Assembly (NCBI GenBank): GCA_963580455.1
Contig: OY756969.1
Coordinates: 18,324,760-18,388,759 of the forward strand
DNA: 64,000 nt
Direction: 5' to 3'
Origin: Euonymus europaeus
Lineage: Eukaryota > Streptophyta > Magnoliopsida > Celastrales > Celastraceae
Shown: in pieces, positions 45,853 through 56,640 of the stretch
How positions within the stretch are numbered: the first letter of the stretch is position 1
Layout: each line of letters starts with the position of its first letter
The notes under the pieces: generated by a model
Seen by the model: the letters and a program-made list of their open reading frames with translations, nothing else
What the model was told of the DNA's origin: nothing
The model's database searches: none
Position numbers and translations under genes: made by a program

Positions 45853-48440
45853 TTAGTTTTGTCCATACAGGTCAACCTCCAAGATCTCCTCTTCCACTAA
45901 CTCCACCTCCTCATCAGATGCTTCCTCCTCAGAAAAATCCATCTCGGCAAGCCCCCTCTTCCTTCTCTGCTCAGCCTTCCTAAAGGCCTCAAGGATCTCC
46001 TCATTAGACTCCTCAAGCTGATCCCTCCCCATGAGAGAAGGGCACAGAGGAGTCAAGATGGAAGAGTCTAGGCCAGCCTTGATGAGCAGCTTCCTAGACT
46101 CCTTGACCCCTCCACGGAAGCCATAAAAGCCTTCCTCCCTCAGGGCAGCCTTGAACTCCTCAGAGTCCTTGAACTTCTGGATAGTTTACTGCTCGGAATC
46201 ACCGAGGAGTCGCTGATACGTCTCCTCAGCATTCTTCAGTTTGCGCTCTATGGAGACGGTCCTCTCCTTTAGCTCTCTTCGTTGCCGAGAAGCCTTCTCC
46301 ATCTAAGCAGAGTGAGACTGCTGCATCTCTTCCATCTCGGCCTTCATCGAATTGAGCTTGTTCTTAGCCTTGGTAGCCCTCTCCTCAGCAGCATCAGCTC
46401 TCTCCAACTGAACTGTCTCCTCGTAAGCAAACCGAGCAATGCTGGAGGGAATGGCAGAAAGGTGCACATCAGTCTGGAAAGAAAGGAAAAATGAGTAAGT
46501 AAAAATATTTTAACCAAAGAAGTAAAGATACCGAGCTCAGGAGCAAAAACTCATACCTGCATGAAGAGGGAGTTTATCTGTGTTAGATGCTTCATGTCAG
46601 TTAGACTAGACACCCTGTCATAGTCTGCAGGGGTAGGCATGTTGGTGTATGCTCTAGGAGCCAATCATGGGATGATTGTATTAGCATACATTTATTATGT
46701 TATATTGAGGTACTTTATTTGTTATGAATTATTTATCTGCACTATATAAATGATTATGATAAATATCCCTAGAATAGTTGGTTCGATGCTATGAGACTTC
46801 AAGTGTGTGACTTGAACGTGAGATCATCATAGATGTATATAGAACACTATTCTTAAACGTCCCTAGTCGAGTATTATTGTTAAATGGGATAACATTAATA
46901 CGTTGAGACTAGTATATAGGTTGATTGATGACTAAATCTTGCGAGTCATGGATATGAGATATCAAATCAATACATAGGTACTTGTTAGAGAACGGGAAGT
47001 ACTGGACAGACCCAACATGAGAATACTGCATGGATTGTTATATGAATGTCATAAGCTATTCTCATAGTGACAATGATATATGTTTTCCTTTAACCTGAAA
47101 TCACTACGGTTTCCAACATGAGTAGTTATACACTTTGATACTGTCTAACGTCACTTGTAAAAGGGTTGGCTATAAAGTCAGTGATTGGGTATATCACGAA
47201 TCATGTGGAGGGATGTGAGTGGCCTAGATGGTATTTGTCCCTTCTATATAACAGGAGTGATATTCGTGGGCCTCTTGATTGAGTGAGACTTAGAAATGCA
47301 TGGCCGTGCTCAAATGAATCAATATGTGATATTGATTTCGTTTGTTTTTTAATAGTCTACTCGGAATCAAGAAATACATAGATTAACATATACGAGGATG
47401 ACACATTCCATGCCTCGATGTTAATCAAGCTATTAAGGACAAATGGACTACATATAAATTGGTCATAAATAAAGGTTATGTCGAATCATTGACATTCTCG
47501 TTATTTGGGTAACAATGATGTGTTGCTAGATACCTCTCATTGTTTGTGATGCTAGAATATGATTTTAGTTTCACTGCTAACATAACGAGAACCTATAGGG
47601 TCACACACATAGAATAAGTCAAAGATTATGTTATTTAAGAATAACATATTACGTTTGGGCTTAGGGCTTTATGTAAGGTCCATTACCGGTTTAATTGATA
47701 AGATTAATTGAACATGGTAAAGAGCCCAAAAATGTGGGCTTCTTTCTTCAAGGAGATTTGGGCTTTTTCGAATTTACTTGACTCACGGAATATTTAGTGT
47801 TAGAGTAACCCTAGGAGATAACACAACTCTTGGTGTGCCGCACTTTGAGAGTGAGTTGAGAGAAAAACGGATTGGAGCTCTTCTCCTAGTTACTAGCATA
47901 ACGTGAAGGAGCAATCTTAGGCTTGTTCGTGTGGATACCATAGAGGCGTGCTGTTCGGTTGGATAGCGCGGATTGATTCGGATCATTCAAGCCAAGCAAT
48001 CGGTTGTTTTCTGCACTTCAGGAGGTAACTTCTCATCACCGATTTATGCCCTTTCACATGGATTCTCTGGAGGGTTTCAATAAAATTTTAAACTTCCGTT
48101 GTGTATGAGATATTGAAACCCAGCAAGGCAAATGCTTCAACATTTCGGTAGCCACTTTTGGATTGACCACCCTGTCAGTCTCACTGACATTCCATTGGGG
48201 AGCATGCCGAGCAAAGTCCTCCTCGATAATTGGTCCCAAAGGAGGATCATTTACCTGGCGAGGGATTTGAGGAACCCCAAGCTGAGGAGTACCCAGCCGA
48301 GGAGACGGGGCGCTCCGAGTCACGATAGTGACCGAGGTAGTGGCTCCAGTAAGGGCTATTTCAGAAGCCCTGGTCTCCCCCGTGGGGCCCACACGAGGCC
48401 TCTTGGTCCCGTTGCCCTTGTTTGTTTTCTTCCTATTTTG
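45853..48440 (-). pseudogene. Antisense additional ORF (aORF) of the Tat-type element
   Basis: Some Tat elements carry an extra gene between pol and the 3' LTR in reverse orientation; its role is unknown. Here the minus strand reads from about 48440: a basic KKTNKGNGTKRPR stretch, then a Pro/Thr-rich part to VATEMLKHLP. A solo LTR interrupts it at 46640-48125. It resumes as TPADYDRVSSLTDMKHLTQI and ends at LFMQ with a GTATGA donor. An 83-bp intron (46474-46556) joins to exon 2 (45853-46473), a coiled-coil-like, Glu/Lys-rich segment (ERADAAEERATKAKNKLNSM) ending in an acidic tail (EEASDEEVELVEEEI). Two in-frame stops, at 46303 and 46186, break exon 2. Without insertion and stops it would be about 340 residues. 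The true start is uncertain. Confidence 0.8.
46640..48125 (-). mobile_element. Solo LTR nested in the antisense ORF (1486 bp, probably Ty1/copia)
   Basis: It runs from TGTTGGTGTATGCTCTAG to TTGAAACCCAGCA on the plus strand and is flanked by AGGCA at 46635-46639 and 48126-48130. No internal coding region remains. The copia assignment rests on the look of the ends only. Orientation was not determined; the strand given is nominal. Confidence 0.88.
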
Positions 48441-48441
48441 T

Positions 48442-48925
48442 TACCGAGAAGACAATCAGTTGGTCGGACCTGCAGTCATGCACAGATACCAAGGGTGAAG
48501 ATCCTTCCAAGAGGCCGACAAGCCAGGCAAGGCATTCCTGGTTGACCAGCCTGGTGGTCTGTCAGCTTACCAGCTAGGCAGCCAGACAGCTTACCAGCCA
48601 GGCAAGATTTCTAAACATGTAGGCCCTTCCAAAGAACCGACCAGCCAGGCAGTCCTACAACTTAGCACAATGAACAAAGATGAGCTAAAGGCCGCACTAG
48701 AGGTAGTCCTCTAGCGTTGGCGCTCTGACGCTCAAGTCAGCTCGTATTCCAAAATTAGGCAAGCTTCTTGGACTAGAACTCTCTCTTAGCCAAAGTTCAA
48801 ATTGTGATTAGGAAGATAATACCCGACTTTGAGAGCTTTATATAGGATTTAGAGCCATTATTAACCAGGGTCCTTTAATTATTGTTGGGGGTTGCACTTA
48901 AATGCTTTTCACCTTGGTAGGTCCT
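48442..48925 (-). repeat. Inverted partial copy of the Tat-type LTR, upstream of the antisense ORF
   Basis: Read on the minus strand, this matches the element's LTRs from ACCTACCAAGGTGAAAAGC through the TATA motif (CCTATATAAAGC, near 48840) to GTCTTCTCGGTA, stopping about 25 bp before the LTR end. It lies only a few bases ahead of the antisense ORF. It therefore has the same relation to that ORF as the 5' LTR has to gag. Confidence 0.92.
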
Positions 48926-49100
48926 GGTCAGTAGACCATCCTCAGATCAACGGCCAGAAACATATGGCCAATAAGCCGTGCAAATATGGACCGTTGATCA
49001 AAATGTCTGGGCTGTCATCTCCCCATTAATGGCATGGCATAATTACTCCTTTCATCGATCTGCGTAGAACGGCGCCTCGATAAGGGAGTTGGGGGGCAAC
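48926..49100 (+). other. Short 3' untranslated region and polypurine tract of the Tat-type element
   Basis: The stretch ends AAGGGAGTTGGGGGGCAAC at the 3' LTR. The purine run at 49082-49097 would prime plus-strand DNA. Confidence 0.75.
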
Positions 49101-49789
49101 TGATATTACAAAAATATCCCTACCAATTATATGTGGACACATGTCATTTGAGTCTCAGCAGAGCCACCCTGCCTCACCAAGAAGTCATCTCGGTAAGAAG
49201 AGAAGCCAAGCAGTTGGGCAAGAATATCCTACCGAGGTTATTTCCTCGATATAGTGAAACACCTGGACCTACCAAGGTGAAAAGCATTTAAGTGCAACCC
49301 CCAACAATAATTAGGGGACCCAGGTTAATAATGGCTCTAAATCCTATATAAAGCTCTCAAAGTAGCTCTCAAAGTCAGGTATTATCTTACTAATCACAAT
49401 TTGAACTTTGGCTAAGATAGAGCTTCCAAGGAGCTTGCCAGATTTTGGAATACGAGCTGACTTGAGCGTCGGAGCGCCAACGCCAGAGGACTACCTCTGG
49501 TGCTGCCTTTAGCTCATCTTTGTTCATTGTGCTCAATTGTAGGACTGCCTGGCTGGTCGGTTCCTTGGAAGGACCTACATGTTTAGAAATATTGCCTGGC
49601 TGGTAAGCTGCCTGACTGCGTGGCTGCCTCGCTGGTAAGCTGACAGACCACCAACAGGCTGGTCAACCAGGACTGCCTTGCCTGGCTGGTCGGCTTCTTG
49701 GAAGGATCTTCATCCTTGGTATCTGTGCATGACTGCAGGTTTGACCAACAGATCGTCTTCTCGATAGTGACACCTTTTCGACGTCATCA
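49101..49789 (+). repeat. 3' LTR of the Tat-type element (689 bp)
   Basis: It is longer than the 5' LTR, mainly through a 12-bp duplication (AGCTCTCAAAGT) after the TATA motif and small changes in the GCCTGGCTGG repeats. It is followed by CTACT. Confidence 0.92.
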
Positions 49790-49794
49790 CTACT

Positions 49795-50904
49795 GTTTCA
49801 AATTATGCTCCCCTTTGGTGCCTAGCTTGATGACTAATGGAGGTGTTGCTGGGTTACTTCACTTAGCTAGAATACACTTCTTAGTATGCCCTTGGGGAGC
49901 TACTAGTGGAGTCCTCGTTGCTGTTAAGATCGTTTGTATGCTGGTCCTGTCAGTAACTCTCATTGATTGTTGTTGGATGCTGACTCTTACAATGTGCAGG
50001 TCTCAAGTGAGGTCTAGGTCTGCCAACCTCAATTTAAATGGGATGTCTATCATCTTCCTCATAATCTTTGGTGACTGGATATGGAAAATGGTACGGATGG
50101 CTTCGAATATTTTGTACTATACTTCTACTGTTCATGCAGTAGATTTAACTGGTTTTTTAATTTCTTGGGACACATGTTGGAATCCCTACCCTGGTTTTGT
50201 TATGAAAGTTTATTTATGGGGAAAAAGTTTTGACTAGTCTATGCAATAAAAAAGATTTACATGCTATGATGCTTTTAAACAAAAATTACCTTACCAGTAA
50301 CCTTGCTGGCTTTGGGGCCCTGCTGGTGGGGTTACTTTTTTTGCTCTGGTCTTTGGTTTGCTGGTATGGTGAGCCATTCTTGCTATTTGCTGTTGATTAG
50401 AAATGATGGAGGTACTGATGTTGTTATTCTGAAATTGCTGTATATGCTCATTAGTTGTGTGGTTTTGCTAACCTCTCTTCAAATGGGATGTACTTTGCCC
50501 TGCTTTGACTTGTGGAACACTCTGGTGCTATCTGTCCAAGCTCTTCAGTTATTGGAATCATCTTTACAGCTGGATACATTGCAAGAATTATGGATGAAAA
50601 AGTTGCCTATGTTGTTTTCCTTGTTAGATAGAATCCGGATGGAGTATCTTTATTTTGAGTCCTACTTTGTTCTTGATATGGCTTGCTGCTTAAGGATTGA
50701 GCTATTGGTTGTTGATTATTCATATAATTTTCTATTGCATTATGCAGCTTTTAGCTAGTTAGTGTGCTGGGGTTGTATTTTGCCCCCCTTCTTTTGCCTT
50801 GGCTTCTCTAGCCCTTGGCTTTGTTGTTCTCCTTTGACTTTGTCAATTTAGTGACTTTTTTTTCTCGGTTTAATATACTCACATCTTTGATAAAAAAAAA
50901 ATTA
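49795..50904 (+). other. T-rich sequence ending in poly-A, possible LINE 3' end
   Basis: No convincing protein. The stretch ends CTCACATCTTTGATAAAAAAAAAA (about 50878-50900), the kind of tail seen on plant non-LTR retrotransposons. It joins to 39080-39137 and 36330-36865 once the LTR insertions are removed. No endonuclease or RT domain was found, so the label is tentative. Confidence 0.35.
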
Positions 50905-50935
50905 TACCACAAAGGTATGTTTGGTTTTTTAGCAA

Positions 50936-51140
50936 AACCTTCGGCTGTAAATGGATTTGACAATTCTTTACCCCCTATCGTTTGAGCTGGAATAGCCAAG
51001 CCGTGTAAACCTAGGCTTGATTAGAAATCTTGAAGGATTTTTGCACTTTTCAGCAAAGCCTCCAACTATTAACGAATTTAATATTTTCTTTACCACCTAC
51101 CATTTGAGGTGGAATAGCCAAGTCATGACTGGGCTTGATT
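50936..51140 (-). repeat. Diverged tandem duplication inside the caulimovirid remains
   Basis: Two ~105-bp units share GGAATAGCCAAG and GGCTTGATTAG. On the minus strand the first reads AIPAQTIGGKELSNPF, the second, in another frame, AIPPQMVGGKE. The copies have drifted well apart. Confidence 0.6.
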
Positions 51141-52037
51141 AGGTTTCTTCATCCAAAAGATCATCGGAATTAAAACTCCTTCTAGATTTTTTATCAAAAT
51201 TTGTGGTATATGATTTCACCAAATATTGACTCGTATGATCTTTCAACTCGGAAAGTATTTTTTGTGAGAGTTGAGCTAATTCCTCTTCCGATGTTGCAGA
51301 AACAAACTTGGAACTAATAAATGATTTCAGGCCAAGGAAATTTTGGTGAGTTTTTTCAAGAGTTTTAGATTGAGATGGTTTGGAGGAAAGCCAAGATAGG
51401 ACATTTTGTGGGTAGGCTTTTTCGACTTTAAATTTGTCCCACCATTTGCATCAGATTTTTCGAATCAACTATGATAGTGTATTGGGATCAGTATGAAAAC
51501 CATATGCCTAATTAGATATCCAAGAAATTGCAAACGTGGAGAAGAAATACAACATTGGTGGAAAGGACATGTTTTTTGGTTGAAATCACGAGCTAAATAC
51601 ATCATATCCTTCATTGAAAAGGGGTGGGGGGATTTGTGGAACAGGTCCAAAATACCACCACCATTCGTTAAACTAGTATGGAAAATTCTATGTTTGATTA
51701 AATTTGAAATAAAAAAAAACCATGAATGTTTTTGTTCATTATTTAGAGTTTTAGGGATTGAAAAAAACCAATTTTACAGGGATTGAAAGATACTACCTAT
51801 TTACCATTATTAATTTGTCCAGTTCCATGCTTTTCAGCTGCAATTTTTTGATCTTCTTCATAGGCTATATCTCCCCGAGCTTTTTTTTTGGTAGAATTGC
51901 ATTTTCTTGTAAAGCATAAGATTCCTTGGATAATTTTTGAGTTTGGGATGTTGTTGTAGATGTGGATCCCTTACCCCGTCCCCGATCTTCGCGACCTATC
52001 ATTGGGTCTGCAATAATATTAGAAGTATTTAGAGAAA

Positions 52038-52660
52038 AGATGCTCTACCTGTTTTTCTTTATTGAGAATAAGACAATTGAGTGAATAATCATGAATAAAA
52101 CTTTGTTTCAATCAATTAATATCTTGTGTAGCAGGGTTTTGGATAAAAGGGAAAAATAACATATTTCCTAAGATCCTAGTATGTATTCCGTCATTGTTAA
52201 TTTTAAATGGTTTAATTAATTCTAAGAATATGGGGTGCCTAGAATAACGTATTTTATAATATTTTGAATACAAAGAAAACTAGTGGTAACACCAATATTA
52301 TAATTTTTTATCGTAACATCAGATAATTTATAAAGAATTTTGAGATTCTCTCCGTTGGCAGATTTTATCACTTCTATCATTTTTTTTTTCTCAAAAACGA
52401 CAAGTAACCAAGTCAGAACAGAGACAAATTAAATCAGTACCAGAATCTACTAAAGCAATTGTATTAAAAGAAAACAAATTTTGAATAGCAACTGTAATTT
52501 TAATAAACCGTTTTTGACCGGTAATAAGAGATAATACCCAAGAAATGGTTTATCATCTTTGTAGGAACTTTCCACTAAAATTCCCCCTGTCTTGATTTTA
52601 TTTATAATTTCTATGTCATCTACTTCACTATGGGTTTCAGACGTAATTAGATCATACAAA
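52038..52660 (-). repeat. Caulimovirid direct repeat, copy A
   Basis: About 600 bp matching 53342-53945 in the same orientation, with shared words such as GGGGTGCCTAGAATAACGTA and ATAATTTATAAAGAATTTTG. It differs at scattered bases and small indels. Confidence 0.88.
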
Positions 52661-53341
52661 ACTTAATCTCGAATCTGAGAATAAAGAACTGTATCAAGAA
52701 TATCTTTTCTTAAATCGTAAGGTAAAGCATATTGATGAAATAATCTTAAAGTTTCCATTTTAAAAAGTTCTACATTTAATAATGGATTACTCCATTCATC
52801 TTCATAACCTTCGCAATAGGATATTACGACATTTCTTTTGTTTTTTTAAAGCTTGAGAGAGATTTTTTAATTTTGGTTTAATCTAAAATGATAATCAAAT
52901 ATCGGTGTGAAGAACCTATGTAAAATATATCCGAGAGATTTCGAAATCATAATTGGTCATTAGTATGATAACAAACTTAGTGAAAAACAAATGCTTGGAC
53001 CTAGACCATTTATTTGTCTTGCGAAAATTCTCTTGTTAGAAAACTAGGTACATTGTTATCTTTACCTGCAATATGCTCAATATAAAAATCAAAAACACTA
53101 AGAATAGCTTGCCATCGGGCAAAAATTTATTTTGAGGCAATATTGTGGACATCTTTTTTGAAGAACTTCTTTTGCAAACTTACAATCAACACGAACAAGA
53201 AATTTTTGATGGTTGAGTAATTCTGTTGGGTAGGATTCCATTTTTTAGAAGTAAATGATATTATTTCTTCTTTACCATTCTTAATATGTTTAAGTACACC
53301 CTCAAAGCCAATTTCAGAGGCGTCAATCTCGACAATTTTGA

Positions 53342-53945
53342 ACGATGTTCTACCTGTTTTTCTTTATTGATAAGAAGACAATTGAGTGAATAATCATGAA
53401 TACTCTGTTTCAATAAATTAATATCTTGTGTAACAGGTTTTTGGATAAAAGGGAAAATAACCTATTTCCTAAGATCTTAGTACTTATTCGGCAATTGTAA
53501 ATTTTAAATGGTTTAATTAATTCTAAGAATGGGGTGCCTAGAATAACGTATTTTGTAATATTTTGAATACCAAGAAAACTAGTGGTAAAACCAATATTAG
53601 AATTTTTGATCGTAACATCAGATAATTTATAAAGAATTTTGAGATTCTCCCCAATGACATATTTGATCCATTCTATAGTTTTTTTTCCAAAATTGATAAG
53701 GAACCAAGTCAGAACGGAGACAATTTAAATCAGCAACAAAATCTACTAAAGCAATTGTATCAAAAGAAAAAGAATTTTGAGTAGCAATTGTAATTTTAAT
53801 AAACCGTTTTTGACCGGTAATACGAGATAATAGCCTAAGAAATGGTTTATCATCTTTGTATGAACTACTTTCCACTAAAATTCTCCCTATCTCGATTTTG
53901 TTTATTCTTTCTGTGTCATCTATTTCACTGGGGGTTTCATATGTA
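53342..53945 (-). repeat. Caulimovirid direct repeat, copy B
   Basis: This is the partner of copy A, and the better preserved one over the protease region (53627-53875 open). Confidence 0.88.
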
Positions 53946-54339
53946 ATTAATCATTTTCCTTATCTATGGTCAAAATTAATTCATTAATTTTCCAGCAATC
54001 CTAAATTTGTTTATTCTTGAGAGTTTCGATTTCCGTTTTAATTTCACAAATTTCAAATTGAAGATCTTTAAGAGTATGAGCCGTCGTTTCAGGTTGTCTA
54101 TCATGTTTGGACATAATGTCTTTTAAGTTGTAGGTTGTGATTCGTGGTGCGATCTTGATGTCGGGGTTGACTATTTTTTTTAAAATTTTTCAAGGTAAGC
54201 TAACTTAACTCGGGAATCATCTATATGATTAACAATATCTAAGAAGAATTCTTGGTCGCGAGAAAACATATTTATTTATGGTTCTGAAGATGAAGAATAA
54301 AGGTCATCATATTGGTGTTCATTATCAGAACTACTGAAA

Positions 54340-55130
54340 TGTGAAATCCTAACCCAAAATTTTTGAGTTTTAGTTATGTTACAGGTCTCCAATATTGCAT
54401 GAGATCACAAAGACCTGTTTTTGAACAAGGTTCACTAAATGGGTCATAACTTTTAGCACACAAATTCGTTTCGAGCCCATAATCTATAAAATCGAAACTT
54501 AGACCGATCCGGAAGTGAGTTCATTGAAAAATATGGAGAAAAAAAAGAAGAAACGTTCGGACACCCTTGGAGCAGTCTGGACGGTCAAAGAAGGAGAGTG
54601 GACAGATTGTATCTTGGGAGGGTTTGAGTGCTGGAAAAATAGGGAGGCGTTTGGACGCTTAATGAAGAAAGGAGGCAGTAGAGTTTCCAGACCATGAGGC
54701 GTCCTGATGGCAACACGAGAAACTAGTTTTAAGAACCAGTTCCAGCATTCCAATTTGGGAGAAAACAAGAACACACGAGAAGAGAGAGAAAATTAGTGAG
54801 AAAGCGAGATTTGTTGAGGATTTGGCTTGAATCTTGGTGGATTTGTGGAGCATAACAAGTTTCAAGAAGGATTCCAAGAAGATTGGGTGATTTGAGGTAA
54901 GTTTTCATGATTTTTCTAAAACTAGATTTTGGTTAGATTTGTCCAAACCTTTGATTGGTTGGTTTAGATTCTTTAGGAACTTGATTATATATATGATTGT
55001 GGTTATATATTTAGGTTTGGTTGTTAATTACAAGTAGAGTTACAATTTTGGTGAAGTTTCAAGGATTTGGGAAAATCCTAGAGAGAGAATGTAAGTTCTC
55101 TAAATTGATGATTAATATCATGTTGTTGAT
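54340..55130 (+). mobile_element. Truncated Tekay-like LTR fragment
   Basis: It starts TGTGAAATCCTAACCC, then AAATTTTTGAG, GGGTCATAACTTTTAGC and GAGAGAGAAAAT, and has GAGGTAAGTTTTCATG near 54893. All of these match the 5' half of the LTRs at 18972 and 36871 in order. The right half is missing. Decayed forms of the palindrome (GTTCGGACACC, GTCTGGACGG) remain at 54556-54590. No target duplication can be seen. Confidence 0.82.
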
Positions 55131-55144
55131 GTTAAATAGTGTTA

Positions 55145-55194
55145 TTGCTTGGCGTGAGCACCACTGAGTGTTGAGTGGTGCTCACGCCAAGCAA
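55145..55194. repeat. Perfect 21-bp inverted repeat with 8-base loop
   Basis: TTGCTTGGCGTGAGCACCACT at 55145-55165 (21 bases, of which GCTTGGCGTGAGCACCACT is the core) pairs without mismatch with 55174-55194 around the loop GAGTGTTG. No U-run or polymerase III boxes are next to it. Confidence 0.95.
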
Positions 55195-55282
55195 GAGTTC
55201 GGAGGGGTTCAACACGTCTCCCATGGCAGGCGAATCCCTCTCAACCCTTTTTGACACCTCTCCCAACCAGGCAAAATTGATA

Positions 55283-56121
55283 GAAGGGAAAAGAATCATT
55301 TTGACCCCTGTACTTATAAAAAATGGCAAGTAAGCCCCTTAAGTTTAAAATGGGTTAAACAAGCCCTCGTACTTTTCATGGTGGAGCAAAGAAGCTCTTT
55401 CGTCTATATTCCGTCAAAACGTAAGTTATTTGTCCGTTAACAAGCTTATGTATTTGTTAAGATTATTTTATACATTCTAAGTTTCATTTTTATTGGTTCA
55501 AAGTAATCCTTGTACTTCAAGGTTTGGTCCATTTAAGCCCCTAAAAGTTTTAAGTATAGAGCAAATGAACCCTTCTATTTTGACAGTGATTAGAGCATAA
55601 AAAATAGCAAAACAGCATCCCTCCACCCCTTCTACATTTTCTAACATTCTCTCTAGCATTCAAAATCTCCTCGTCCTCTTCATCATATTTGTCTTCAGAA
55701 ATGACTTGCTCTTCTTCTTTAGTGTGGTAATCCCTGTCAGAATTATAATCGATCTACTCCACCATTTCTTCTTCTTGCAAATTGTCAGAACTAGAGCTGA
55801 CTTTAAAATCCCTAAATCTCAAATCGGTTAACCTTGAACCTATTCTACACAATTGCACGAAGAAGAAGACGAAGAAGAAGAACGACTAATTGGATTTGTT
55901 AACCTGAAACCTATTCTATGCAATTGCAAGAATAAGGCAAAAAGAAGACGATCCCATTTGTTAACGGCCACGTAACTCTTGTTTTGACAGAATATAGACG
56001 GAAAGACTTTTTTTGCTTCACCATGAGAAATACGAGAGCATGTTTAACCCATTTTAAATTTAAGGGGCTTACTTACCCTTTTTTTGATAAGTGGAAGGGC
56101 CAAAATGATTGTTTTCCCTTC
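55283..56121. mobile_element. Non-autonomous TIR transposon (~840 bp), MULE-like
   Basis: Ends of about 165 bp are inverted copies of each other (left GAAGGGAAAAGAATCATTTTG, mirrored at the right) at roughly 80-85 % by eye. Flanks AAAATTGATA and AAAATTACAA share 7 of 10 bases, compatible with a decayed 9-10-bp duplication. The centre holds GAA-rich sequence (about 55860-55890) but no transposase. Confidence 0.7.
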
Positions 56122-56640
56122 ATAAAATTACAAACATTAGGAAAGCGTCGCATGTGCGATCTGATCATCTGCCGATCTGCCATTGCAAGTTGAAACTTAG
56201 GTATCGTTTGATTTAGGAAATAGAGGTGGAATTAAGGGAAAATAGGGAATGAGTCATTCTATTCCTTTATTTCACATTCCCTCTTAACCTCTATTCTCAT
56301 TCCACCCAAATTTGATGAAAATGATTTATTCCACATGAAATGAACCATTAAATGACTAAAATGTCCTTTTATTTTTAGATTTTTTTTTCAAAATTTTATT
56401 TTCTTTTTTCACAGATTTTTTTTCAGATTTTTTCCTAAATTATTTTTGCAGATTTTTAAGCATATAAAATAATAATATAATAAATAAAATAAAAAACTTT
56501 TTCCGAAAATGACACTGACATATATTAATAAAAAGTAAAATAAATAAAATAGATATTTCATTTTCATTTTCAAAATAATATTTATGTATATGAAATGTAA
56601 GAATTAAATTGTCATGACCAGTTGAACCATTTTACAGACA
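56122..56640. other. AT-rich intergenic sequence upstream of the PPR gene
   Basis: Contains TTCCTTTATTTCACATTCCC and its partial inverse near 56225-56300, which could be a small hairpin element, and otherwise AT-rich filler. No gene seen. Confidence 0.4.

Larger units (their letters stand above)
39143..49789 (+). mobile_element. Complete but inactive Ty3-type element of the Tat/Retand lineage
   Basis: LTRs at 39143-39811 and 49101-49789 are flanked by a perfect CTACT duplication (39138-39142, 49790-49794). The primer site is TTGGCGCCGTCTGTGG (39814-39829) and the polypurine tract lies at 49082-49097. Gag, protease, RT, RNase H, a second archaeal-type RNase H and integrase follow in order, with many breaks. 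After pol comes a long 3' region with an antisense ORF. The second RNase H, the primer site and the antisense ORF fit the Tat lineage. LTRs differ by about 4-5 % by eye, older than the Tekay-type element. Confidence 0.93.
50905..54330 (-). pseudogene. Endogenous caulimovirid (pararetrovirus) fragments, rearranged
   Basis: These are fossil, non-functional pieces of a Caulimoviridae genome on the minus strand. At about 51160-51440 an open stretch with YPQNVLSWLSSKPSQ resembles a coat-protein region, preceded by CKWWDKFKVEK. At 51880-52010 lies a Ser/Thr-rich segment with REDRGRGKGST. The aspartic protease region occurs twice, at 52038-52660 and 53342-53945, with ALVDFVADLNCLRSDLVP in the second copy. 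The residue after the catalytic Asp is Phe-Val where Thr-Gly is usual. An RNase H remnant with ARWQAILSVF lies at 53040-53340, directly joined to the protease, so most of RT is gone. Leader-proximal frames lie near 54100-54290. Stops and frameshifts are numerous. Genus cannot be assigned without a search. Confidence 0.72.

Noticed and set aside
49698..50758. Two plus-strand open frames of 179 and 151 residues
   Set aside because: Composition is T-rich and hydrophobic by base bias, the first runs out of an LTR, and neither resembles a known family.
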